Under the pieces are notes generated by a model. It ran no database searches and had not been told where the DNA came from. It saw only the letters and a list, made by a program, of their open reading frames with translations. Below are positions 1-6,854 of a DNA stretch of 31,143 nucleotides, piece by piece. This DNA comes from CAMBRQ01 sp945870325 (GTDB lineage: Bacteria > Bacillota > Clostridia > Lachnospirales > Lachnospiraceae), in contig NZ_JBNPMC010000039.1 of the NCBI RefSeq assembly GCF_050313795.1, forward strand, positions 1 to 31,143, written 5' to 3'. Position numbers and translations under genes: made by a program. Within the stretch, counting starts at the first letter, position 1; the number at the start of each line of letters is the position of its first letter.

Positions 1-60
1 CAATTGGGGACGGGGGAAATCTAAAAAACCCCCGTCCCCAATTGAATTTGCCCTGTCCCT
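1..60. repeat. REP-like palindromic repeat, copy 1
   Basis: Bases 1-16 and 29-44 are a perfect 16-bp inverted repeat around a 12-base A-rich loop, built on a ggggacggggg / cccccgtcccc stem. Bases 2-41 recur without change at 26576-26615. Bases 36-60 recur as the reverse complement at 26538-26562. It lies just downstream of the TetR gene, and the window edge may cut it. The layout is like REP or other short palindromic intergenic repeats; the family name is inference. Confidence 0.85.
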
Positions 61-104
61 TTTTAACATTCCGCAAAAAAACAAGGTATTAATCAAGACG
101 CTTC

Positions 105-692
105 CTAATTAATAACCTTGTCCCATATATCATTATCCACAATATCCAACAACGAATGCGTCATAAGGAATTCATAAAACTTAAGTGCCTCATCCGCAGA
201 TATCTGCTTTTTATCGTAAGTAATCCAATATTTTATCCCATTCACCAATGTAATGGTCTGAAATTTTAAAAATATCTCCTCACTGATAATCTCGGATTTA
301 TCTTCCACTTTCAGAGGATGCTTTTTTATGATCTTCTCAACCAGTTTATATACCCGATCGAACAACATCTCTTCAAAGGAGTTCTGCCCTTCCACTTCGA
401 ATACCTTCGCATAATATGCTTTGTCCAACTCAAACTTGCGGAACAGCATCTTCATGGCCTCTACATCCATCTCCATATCAATAAGTTCTGTTACGCTTTT
501 GAATATATCTTCGTTGAGGAGCCATTCCATAACTTCGTATTTGTCCTGAAAATAATTATAAAATGTCGGTCTTATAACGCCTGCCGCATCTGTAATCATC
601 TTAATAGTCAGTTTGTCAAACGACTTCTCCACTACCAGTTCTTTAAACTTCTCGCCCAGCAGCGCCTTCGTCATCTCGCTCCTACGCTCCAT
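105..692 (-). CDS. TetR/AcrR family transcriptional regulator
   Basis: A 195-residue protein with an N-terminal TetR helix-turn-helix at about residues 8-58: a KSFDKLTIKMITDAAGV helix pair followed by the typical RPTFYNYFQDKYEV recognition segment. The C-terminal ligand domain is all-helical and resembles the DhaS-like branch of TetR proteins, so the effector cannot be read from sequence. An AAAGGTG ribosome site lies 5 bases before the chosen ATG; a second ATG at codon 7 also has a plausible site, so the start is not certain. It follows the radical SAM gene on the same strand but has its own promoter. An inverted repeat over that promoter (771-798) suggests autoregulation. A role in controlling the upstream mntP/radical SAM pair is inference. 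Confidence 0.88.
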   Translation of the reverse strand: MERRSEMTKALLGEKFKELVVEKSFDKLTIKMITDAAGVIRPTFYNYFQDKYEVMEWLLNEDIFKSVTELIDMEMDVEAMKMLFRKFELDKAYYAKVFEVEGQNSFEEMLFDRVYKLVEKIIKKHPLKVEDKSEIISEEIFLKFQTITLVNGIKYWITYDKKQISADEALKFYEFLMTHSLLDIVDNDIWDKVIN

Positions 693-753
693 CCAATCAC
701 CTTTATCCTATCGTAATTCTCATCATCATTCTCACTCATTATAATTTCGGAAT

Positions 754-798
754 ATTATAGCACAGAGGGAGATTGACAGGCAAGGTAACCTGCCAATC
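754..798 (-). promoter_or_regulatory. TetR promoter with overlapping inverted repeat (operator candidate)
   Basis: On the minus strand an extended -10 (TGC TATAAT, the hexamer at 754-759) follows TTGCCT at 778-783 with an 18-base spacer. The -35 sits inside a 10-bp inverted repeat, gattgacagg (771-780) / cctgccaatc (789-798), with one G.T pair. No T-run follows in either direction, so an operator is more likely than a terminator. Autoregulation is inferred. Confidence 0.5.
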
Positions 799-812
799 CT
801 GAAACTACATTC

Positions 813-2225
813 TTAATTCGCTTTCTCATGTTCATTCTTATAATTCTGATAGCCCTCTTTATGCCTCGGATGCGCTGCCCAAAGCTGGTTTGCAGATTCT
901 TTCCATTCTGCTGCGTATTCATGACATTTACCACATAGATGCTCTACAGATTCCGGTGATTGCAAATCCGTAGACTTCGCTCCCGTCTCTTCAACCATTC
1001 TCTGTAAGATCTCCGGATTCTCAAGCATCGGGCACGGTCTTAAGTGGTTGTTATTAAATGGCTGATTATCCCTGTAAGCCATGAACAGCGGCTGCTTTAA
1101 CGCCTCCAGTAAGGAAACCTCCCGAATATTCGCCCCTGAATAATGAATGAATACACATGGCTCCACATCTCCATTCGGATTGATATGGCAGTAATTCCTT
1201 CCGCCGGCAATACATCCTCCTACGAATTCCCCGTCATTCTGGAAATCCATCGCATAGATTGGCTTACCGCCTTCCATCGAACGAATCTCCCTGACTCTAT
1301 AATACATATACTCCCGCTGCTCTTTGGTAGGCATCAACTCCACAGCCGCCTCATTTCCCACCGGCATATAATGGAAATACCAGGTGAATCTGCAGCCCTT
1401 CTCAATGATCAGATCCAGGAATTCATCTGACGTTACCGTCTCCACATTCTTACTGGTATAGCAGATTGATGTTCCAAATATCTGTCCATGCTTCTTCAAC
1501 AGATTCATTGCATGCATGACTTTATCATAGACTCCTGCGCCCCTTCTAAGATCGTTAACCTCTTCAAATCCTTCCAGACTGATAGACAAAGACAAGTTCC
1601 CCACCCTGCTCATCTCCTCGCAGAATGCATCATCCACCAGCGTTCCATTGGTAAATGCATGAAAAGCGCAATCATTATGTTTCTCACACAACTTAATAAT
1701 GTCTTCTTTTCTTACTAGAGGCTCTCCACCCGTATACATATAGAAATAAATCCCCAATTCTTTCCCCTGAGTGATCACACTGTCCATTTCCTCATATGTA
1801 AGATTCAGCCGATTCCCATATTCCGCTGCCCAACATCCGGTACAATGCAGGTTACATGCACTGGTCGGGTCCATCAGAATCAGCCACGGAATATTACATC
1901 CATGCTCTACCCTCTTCTGGCGAATCGTCTTAGTTCCATGAAATGCCGCCTCATACCCTAAATTCAGAGCGGTCTGTTTTACCACATGAGGGTCCAGTTC
2001 ATCCAGCGCACGGTTAACATATTTCATCCATTTGTTATCCGGATTCTGTATCAGACGCCTTGCCGCCTCATAACTCTCCGCCGAAAATGCATCTCCCATA
2101 TAACGCTCCGTCAGATCCACCATCTGCAGAAACCCTTTCTCTCGATCCTTATTCACATGCTTCAAAGCCAGATCAACCGCTACTCCATATGCACCTCTTG
2201 CCGCCTTATGTGTCAATGTACCCAT
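813..2225 (-). CDS. Radical SAM protein with SPASM-like C-terminal cysteines
   Basis: About 470 residues. A 120-residue helical N-terminal region precedes the radical SAM core, which carries the CNLHCTGC motif (CX3CX2C, binding the 4Fe-4S cluster that cleaves S-adenosylmethionine) at about residues 124-131, then a YTGGEPL motif. C-terminal cysteines (GGCIAGGRNYC, EPCVF, RPCPM, CGKC) look like a SPASM-type region binding auxiliary clusters. The family is common in Clostridia and has no role I can name; the substrate is unknown. The frame is open to 2252, but a strong AAGGAGG lies inside that extension, 8 bases before the ATG at 2225, so the shorter start is chosen. It begins 39 bases after the mntP-like gene and is probably cotranscribed with it. 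Confidence 0.9.
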   Translation of the reverse strand: MGTLTHKAARGAYGVAVDLALKHVNKDREKGFLQMVDLTERYMGDAFSAESYEAARRLIQNPDNKWMKYVNRALDELDPHVVKQTALNLGYEAAFHGTKTIRQKRVEHGCNIPWLILMDPTSACNLHCTGCWAAEYGNRLNLTYEEMDSVITQGKELGIYFYMYTGGEPLVRKEDIIKLCEKHNDCAFHAFTNGTLVDDAFCEEMSRVGNLSLSISLEGFEEVNDLRRGAGVYDKVMHAMNLLKKHGQIFGTSICYTSKNVETVTSDEFLDLIIEKGCRFTWYFHYMPVGNEAAVELMPTKEQREYMYYRVREIRSMEGGKPIYAMDFQNDGEFVGGCIAGGRNYCHINPNGDVEPCVFIHYSGANIREVSLLEALKQPLFMAYRDNQPFNNNHLRPCPMLENPEILQRMVEETGAKSTDLQSPESVEHLCGKCHEYAAEWKESANQLWAAHPRHKEGYQNYKNEHEKAN

Positions 2226-2264
2226 AACAAATTCCTCCTTATTCTCTCTCAATATCCAGAAATA

Positions 2265-2843
2265 TTATATATAGTAATAAATCATTACATCCATGCTGGC
2301 AATCAGAAGCAACACCCCTCCGCACCAGTACGCATACCGTGTATGCTCAAGTCCCAGCCGGTATCCCACAAACACTCCCAATATCACCAATACCACTGTT
2401 ACCGGAAACAATGTAACCGACTGGATAATCATCTCTATATCCAGGAATCCCAGACCAACTCCCGCCAAAAAAGCATCAACACTCGTAAGCAATGCCAGAA
2501 CCGTCGTAGTCTTCCATTCAATTACATCTTTGCGCCGTTCCAGTACATTCTCCCGCTTAATCCCTTTACAGACCATATATATGCCAAGACCTGCAAAAAT
2601 CAGAACTGTAATTCCTTCCCAGCCATCTGCCACATTCTGCCTGTGCGCCCCCGGAAGAATCGGAAGCAATGTAACCAGATTCCCGACAAGCAGACCGCCA
2701 AGCTGCACCCCGCCAAATAGCAGGCTTAAGCCAATCACATTCTTCACTCTGATCTTCGAAAACCCTACACTAATGTAAGTCACCGCCACAAACACATCCA
2801 ATGACAACCCAACCGAGATCATCAGAATCTCCGCAATAGACAT
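2265..2843 (-). CDS. mntP: MntP/YtaF-like (DUF204) membrane protein, putative manganese efflux pump
   Basis: A 192-residue protein with about six hydrophobic segments. It has the two half-repeats of the DUF204/MntP family, each with an acidic residue in a membrane helix: GLSLDVFVAV near the start and TSVDAFLAGVGLGF in the second half. Family members export Mn2+ (MntP) or act in sporulation (YtaF); Mn2+ export is the default reading, not proven here. The frame is open to 3050, but the extra N-terminal residues come from intergenic DNA and have no membrane character. AGGAAGGTG just ahead of the ATGs at 2849 and 2843 fixes the start; the second has better spacing and gives the usual family length. 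The radical SAM gene follows after 39 bases. I see no yybP-ykoY manganese riboswitch in the leader. Confidence 0.8.
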   Translation of the reverse strand: MSIAEILMISVGLSLDVFVAVTYISVGFSKIRVKNVIGLSLLFGGVQLGGLLVGNLVTLLPILPGAHRQNVADGWEGITVLIFAGLGIYMVCKGIKRENVLERRKDVIEWKTTTVLALLTSVDAFLAGVGLGFLDIEMIIQSVTLFPVTVVLVILGVFVGYRLGLEHTRYAYWCGGVLLLIASMDVMIYYYI

Positions 2844-3077
2844 CCACATCACCTTCCTTTGTGAATATTTTAGCGAATTCTGTCGAATAAAGTAATCTAC
2901 AAAGAAATGGGGATGTTCTAAGAAGAATACACTTTTTAGGATTTGTAGTTTTTGCAGCCGCAGGGGAAGAGGGGAGGGGGAAGATGCTGCGAGGTTCCGC
3001 TCTACCTCATGATAACCTTCCCCACTCACACTCCCACGAATTCCCCTCATGAAATATATTCCCGCTTGCGAATGCCA
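2844..3077. other. Intergenic leader of the mntP-like gene with hairpins
   Basis: No gene seen. A G-rich plus-strand tract lies at about 2960-2983. A small nested hairpin follows: ggggaag (2978-2984) pairs with cttcccc (about 3018-3024), enclosing gaggt / acctc. Its right flank, ctcacactcccac, resembles gtacactcccaac at the right edge of the branched element at 3078-3316, so this may be the decayed remnant of a related element. A promoter for mntP was not identified. Confidence 0.3.
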
Positions 3078-3316
3078 GGCAGAATGCGGAGGTGGTGCTT
3101 CGTATCCGTAGAGCGCGCTTAGTAATCCGTTAGTATAAAAAACAGGAAAATTGTGGATGATTTTTGTACCACCAGTACAAAAATCAAGGGCATCTGAGGC
3201 GAGAAGGTATCAAACCTTCTCACCGAATATGCCCGGTTCCACAATTTTCCTGTTTTTCATAGTTACGGATTACAAGCAAGCGCCCCGGATACGAAGCACC
3301 ACCTCCGCATTCTGCC
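3078..3316. repeat. Large branched inverted-repeat element, copy A
   Basis: A 239-bp intergenic element that can fold into one long stem with two side arms. The outer stem is a perfect 31-bp inverted repeat (3078-3108 / 3286-3316). It continues through an imperfect section into a perfect 20-bp inner stem (3138-3157 / 3238-3257). Arm 1 is a 12-bp hairpin with loop cacca (3158-3186). Arm 2 has a 6-bp base (3188-3193 / 3229-3234) and an 8-bp hairpin with loop atcaa (3201-3221). The same architecture with different stem sequences is at 22752-22999. No open frame runs through it. Whether it acts as RNA, as a folded DNA element or as a non-autonomous mobile element is not known. Confidence 0.85.
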
Positions 3317-3349
3317 GTACACTCCCAACCCATATATTTCCAAAAAATT

Positions 3350-4528
3350 CTAATGATGGAACAACCGGATTCCCGTAAAACTCATCACCATTCCATACTT
3401 ATTACATGTATCAATCACATTATCATCTCTCACTGATCCGCCCGGCTGTGCAATGTACTTCACGCCGCTCTTATGCGCCCGCTCGATATTATCACCAAAT
3501 GGGAAGAAAGCATCAGAGCCAAGTGCCACATCTGTCAACTGATCAAGCCATTCTCTCTTTGCTTCTCTTGTGAACACTTCCGGCTTCTCCTTGAAAATCT
3601 TCGGCCATGCGTCATCTGCAAGCACGTCCATATAATCCTCGCCGATATACAGATCAATTGCATTATCTCTGTCTGCACGTCTGATAGAATCTACGAACGG
3701 AAGATTCATAACCTGCGGAGACTGTCTTAACCACCAGTTGTCAGCCTTCTGCCCTGCAAGACGAGTACAGTGAATTCTGGACTGCTGTCCTGCTCCGATA
3801 CCGATTGCCTGTCCGTCTTTTACATAGCATACGGAATTAGACTGTGTGTATTTCAACGTAATCATGGAGATTGCCAGATCAATCTTAGCCTGCTCTGTCA
3901 ATTCCTTATTCTCTGTTACGATATTAGAGAAGAATTCCTCATCAATCTTCAGTTCATTTCTTCCCTGTTCGAAAGTGATGCCAAATACATCCTTGTGCTC
4001 CAGTGGCTCCGGTACATACTCAGGGTCAATCTGAATCACATTGTAGTTACCGTTTTTCTTCGCTTTCAGGATCTCTAATGCGTCTGGCTCGTATCCAGGT
4101 GCAATTACACCGTCAGATACCTCCCTCTTAATTAATCTGGCAGTATCCACATCACAGACATCCGACAGAGAGATAAAGTCTCCAAAAGAAGACATACGGT
4201 CTGCGCCTCTTGCTCTTGCATATGCGGATGCCAGAGGCGACAATTCTCCAAGATCATCTACCCAGTAGATCTTAGCAAGGGTGTCGCTAAGCGGAAGCCC
4301 AACTGCCGCTCCTGCAGGTGATACGTGTTTGAAGGAAGTTGCAGCCGGAAGTCCGGTCGCTTTCTTAAGTTCCTTTACCAACTGCCAGCCGTTGAATGCA
4401 TCCAGGAAGTTAATATATCCCGGTCTTCCATTCAATACCTGGATTGGAAGTTCCCCACCATTCGCCATGTAGATCTTAGATGGTTTCTGATTCGGATTAC
4501 AGCCATATTTTAATTCTAATTCTTTCAT
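3350..4528 (-). CDS. purH: Stand-alone AICAR formyltransferase (PurH N10-formyl-THF domain only)
   Basis: A 392-residue enzyme for the penultimate step of IMP synthesis: AICAR plus 10-formyl-tetrahydrofolate gives FAICAR. It has only the AICARFT domain of PurH; the N-terminal cyclohydrolase (MGS-like) domain is absent. The KHxNPCG-type active-site motif reads KHVSPAG here, with the catalytic Lys67 and His68 kept. The C-terminal SDAFFPFGDNIERA and IAQPGGSVRD segments are typical. AGGAGGAG lies 10 bases before the ATG. It begins 16 bases after purO, which supplies the missing cyclohydrolase, so the two form a unit. The purH symbol covers only the transformylase half. Confidence 0.93.
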   Translation of the reverse strand: MKELELKYGCNPNQKPSKIYMANGGELPIQVLNGRPGYINFLDAFNGWQLVKELKKATGLPAATSFKHVSPAGAAVGLPLSDTLAKIYWVDDLGELSPLASAYARARGADRMSSFGDFISLSDVCDVDTARLIKREVSDGVIAPGYEPDALEILKAKKNGNYNVIQIDPEYVPEPLEHKDVFGITFEQGRNELKIDEEFFSNIVTENKELTEQAKIDLAISMITLKYTQSNSVCYVKDGQAIGIGAGQQSRIHCTRLAGQKADNWWLRQSPQVMNLPFVDSIRRADRDNAIDLYIGEDYMDVLADDAWPKIFKEKPEVFTREAKREWLDQLTDVALGSDAFFPFGDNIERAHKSGVKYIAQPGGSVRDDNVIDTCNKYGMVMSFTGIRLFHH

Positions 4529-4544
4529 ATTCTATTCACTCCTC

Positions 4545-5258
4545 CTACTGATTCTTATTAACAATCTTTGTCTCATAAGTTCCTGTTGCAATATCAATAT
4601 AACGTACAAAAAGTGAAACCTTATTCTCCTCATTCAGGCTGTTCCACAACATATCTGTAAATGCGTCCATGTCATCGCCAATCGCAATCAGCTTCGGCTC
4701 TCCTTCAAAACTTGGGAGCGGATTGCCATCGTGCATATAAGTATGAATGAAATGGCCTTCTCCTGCTGCCGGATTCTCATATGCGAACGTATAACGGTTG
4801 CAACTGTCCGGATTACCGTTATTGCTCTTTAAGATAGACATCGCATAGTTATATTTTCCATTCTCAATATGCATGATTCCTGAGATTCTTGGTGTATAAT
4901 TCGGACCATCCGGCTCGAATTCCCTGCTTCTTAATGACTGTTCGAACGTCATCTGCTTGTCCATACCTTCATAGATGGTATCCGTCTGATCGCCATTAGT
5001 TACAATTGTCTTATTGCCTAATACACGTACCGGCGCATAGATAACCAGGCTTGGATCTGTCAGTAACGCCGGATCGAATGCCTGTGTGCGGATTCCCTCT
5101 CCTTCTTCTACAAATATACGGTTACGGCTGTTCACGCTTCTTCCCATAATGAAATATGCGGTTACCGCCTTGGTGCCGTCTGCACTTCTTCCAATAATAA
5201 TTCCACGTCCCGGATAAGAGTTTCCCTGTAATTCTTTCTCAATTGATAACATTTCCAT
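4545..5258 (-). CDS. purO: IMP cyclohydrolase, PurO type
   Basis: A 237-residue protein closing the purine ring (FAICAR to IMP). The N-terminal SYPGRGIIIGRS, then AVTAYFIMGRSVNSRNRIF split over the next 20 residues, are hallmarks of the archaeal-type IMP cyclohydrolase family (PF07826), which is unrelated to the PurH cyclohydrolase domain. An AAGGAG site lies 9 bases before the ATG. A promoter (TGGAAA, 17 bases, TATAAT) sits about 40 bases upstream, so purO is first in its transcript, followed by the formyltransferase. Stop and next ribosome site touch, consistent with coupled translation. Confidence 0.93.
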   Translation of the reverse strand: MEMLSIEKELQGNSYPGRGIIIGRSADGTKAVTAYFIMGRSVNSRNRIFVEEGEGIRTQAFDPALLTDPSLVIYAPVRVLGNKTIVTNGDQTDTIYEGMDKQMTFEQSLRSREFEPDGPNYTPRISGIMHIENGKYNYAMSILKSNNGNPDSCNRYTFAYENPAAGEGHFIHTYMHDGNPLPSFEGEPKLIAIGDDMDAFTDMLWNSLNEENKVSLFVRYIDIATGTYETKIVNKNQ

Positions 5259-5296
5259 GAATACATCTCCTTTTCGTATGTTTGACCTGTTACTCT

Positions 5297-5325
5297 ATTA
5301 TATATAAAATGGATACGTTTTTCCA
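5297..5325 (-). promoter_or_regulatory. Promoter of purO operon
   Basis: Minus-strand TGGAAA (5320-5325), a 17-base spacer and TATAAT (5297-5302). I see no purine riboswitch between it and the purO start. Confidence 0.6.
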
Positions 5326-5353
5326 GTAATATTTCTTGCATTTCAAACTTACC

Positions 5354-5517
5354 GTAACAGTTCAGCCATAAGCCGGATTGTGGGCGAATCATGCTTGCAT
5401 GAATGAACACACAATCCGGCTTATGAGCAGAGCGCCATTTTATGAGCAAAAAGAACTGCGTAGCAGCGGAGAAGCATCGCAGATGCGTTTTGCGAATGGC
5501 GCGGGCTGAACTGTTAC
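5354..5517. repeat. Three-way-junction inverted-repeat element
   Basis: A 164-bp element between divergent purO and the lipoprotein gene. The outer stem is a perfect 14-bp inverted repeat (5354-5367 / 5504-5517). Arm 1 is a perfect 16-bp stem (5367-5382 / 5410-5425) with a small catgc/gcatg hairpin in its loop. Arm 2 has an 8-bp base (5432-5439 / 5495-5502), then gcaaaa/ttttgc (5446-5451 / 5488-5493) and ctgcg/cgcag (5456-5460 / 5478-5482). Its sequence is unlike the elements at 3078 and 22752, so it is a different family. No coding capacity is seen. Confidence 0.8.
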
Positions 5518-5546
5518 AACTTACCCAAAACTTATCGCCTCATCTA

Positions 5547-5575
5547 TTGAAGATGGATTTTCCGAATGATACAAT
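5547..5575 (+). promoter_or_regulatory. Promoter of lipoprotein gene
   Basis: TTGAAG (5547-5552), a 17-base spacer and TACAAT (5570-5575), about 60 bases before the lipoprotein ATG. Confidence 0.5.
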
Positions 5576-5634
5576 AATTATAATGATTACAATCTTTAAA
5601 TGAAAGGAATATCGAAAGATATCAGGGCATTGCT

Positions 5635-6720
5635 ATGAAAAAATTAATATCCCTTATTCCATGCCTGCTCGCTCTTATCCTGTTAGCAGGCTGCAGCCAG
5701 AATTCTGCCGAAGAGTACGTAGGAGAACAGATTACGTCCATGAAAGAGAAAGATACGGACAACTTCACTGCTCTTCTGGAAGACGGAATCGCCGAGAGCA
5801 ATGAATCATTCATACTTCAATTTCCGGAAGAATTAAGAGAGCCTTATCTGGAATTCATGCAGAACTCCTTCAAGGCAATTAAGTTTGAAGTATCAAAATC
5901 AAAAAAATTGGAAAATGGAAACTACTCGGTCCAGCTCACCTACACTCCTATTAACATCTCGGATACTTTAAAATCCGACAACACAGACCTGCTTGCCTCC
6001 CTTGAGACAGCCGATCTTACCGAAGCAGCCAGTACTATACTGAAAGAAGATGCCAAGATTCTGGCAGATTCCCCTGTGTATGATGATGAGATCTTATCTA
6101 CTCTTGATGTAACAAAAGAAGGAGACACATACTCTATCACCTCCGACAGTATGAATACCTTCTTGTCCCATGCACTCCATGGATATATGGAACCATACAA
6201 CATGGTCTGCGACATTCTGAATACCTATGACTTCATCAATGCGTATCTGGACGCTTCATTTAAAGGAGAAGTCACGCAATTCGCAAAACATACGGACAGA
6301 ACTGAAGAAGAAGCACTTGCATGGTATGAAGAGGATGTATTCGATCCACCGTCTGATATGAGCGAGGCTTATATTCCAAGATATAAGGAAGCATTGAAGA
6401 CAATTCTGAAACAGTGCCAGTATACGGTAGGTATCCCACATAAAGAATCCGGCATCTATAGTTACACGGTTGACATCACAACCACTCCAAACCATAGTTT
6501 CGCCGATGCATACGCAGAATTTGAGCAGGGGACCTATTATTCTATAGAAGAAGCATCCGCTGGTCTTGTCCAGGCAATGGAGAAATACGCTGCTGCTCCT
6601 ACCTACGGTGAAGAGACGACTGTGAATGTTCCGATCAGCACTTCTTCTTTGCTTGACGCTGGCAATGATAATTCGGAGCTGACGAACCTTGCAACAACGA
6701 TATTGGTCGCACCTCAATAA
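5635..6720 (+). CDS. Uncharacterised lipoprotein with two repeated domains
   Basis: A 361-residue secreted lipoprotein. The N-terminus is a type II signal peptide: MKK, a hydrophobic stretch, and lipobox LAGC with the lipidated cysteine at residue 20. The mature part seems to hold two copies of one domain, at about residues 25-180 and 190-355. In each, a helical segment with a Tyr-rich stretch (YLEFMQNSFKAI; YKEALKTILKQC) leads into a strand pair (NGNYSVQLTYTP; SGIYSYTVDITTTP). The layout is like extracytoplasmic proteins of the DUF5105 type, but I do not claim the family. The ribosome site is weak (AGGG, 9 bases ahead). It is followed by an independently promoted acyltransferase gene. No function can be assigned. 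Confidence 0.82.
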   Translation: MKKLISLIPCLLALILLAGCSQNSAEEYVGEQITSMKEKDTDNFTALLEDGIAESNESFILQFPEELREPYLEFMQNSFKAIKFEVSKSKKLENGNYSVQLTYTPINISDTLKSDNTDLLASLETADLTEAASTILKEDAKILADSPVYDDEILSTLDVTKEGDTYSITSDSMNTFLSHALHGYMEPYNMVCDILNTYDFINAYLDASFKGEVTQFAKHTDRTEEEALAWYEEDVFDPPSDMSEAYIPRYKEALKTILKQCQYTVGIPHKESGIYSYTVDITTTPNHSFADAYAEFEQGTYYSIEEASAGLVQAMEKYAAAPTYGEETTVNVPISTSSLLDAGNDNSELTNLATTILVAPQ

Positions 6721-6786
6721 TGCCATATTATTGAAAATGTTACAAAAATGTGAATATTTCGTAAATTTTTTTATCCATTTTACTTC

Positions 6787-6815
6787 TTGTCCGATTTTCC
6801 AGCCGGTAGTAGAAT
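6787..6815 (+). promoter_or_regulatory. Promoter of acyltransferase gene
   Basis: TTGTCC (6787-6792), a 17-base spacer and TAGAAT (6810-6815), about 40 bases before the ATG at 6855. Confidence 0.5.
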
Positions 6816-6854
6816 GTATTAAGCAAAAAATGGATCTAGTAGGAGTTTAAAGTC

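Noticed and set aside
771..798. Terminator of the radical SAM gene
   Set aside because: The hairpin has no T-run in either direction and overlaps the TetR -35, so an operator is more likely.
1986..2720. Plus-strand open frame of 244 codons
   Set aside because: It runs antisense through the radical SAM and mntP-like genes, has no family resemblance or ribosome site, and its composition is that of a shadow frame.
2950..2990. G-rich tract as a G-quadruplex
   Set aside because: Only three good G-runs are close together; a fourth is lacking, and the hairpin with the C-rich stretch at 3018-3024 explains the sequence as well.
2844..3350. Manganese (yybP-ykoY) riboswitch ahead of mntP
   Set aside because: Expected for an Mn2+ exporter, but I could not find the conserved aptamer loops in the leader.
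5259..5353. Purine riboswitch ahead of purO
   Set aside because: The short leader between promoter and ATG (about 40 bases) has no room for an aptamer and shows none of its motifs.
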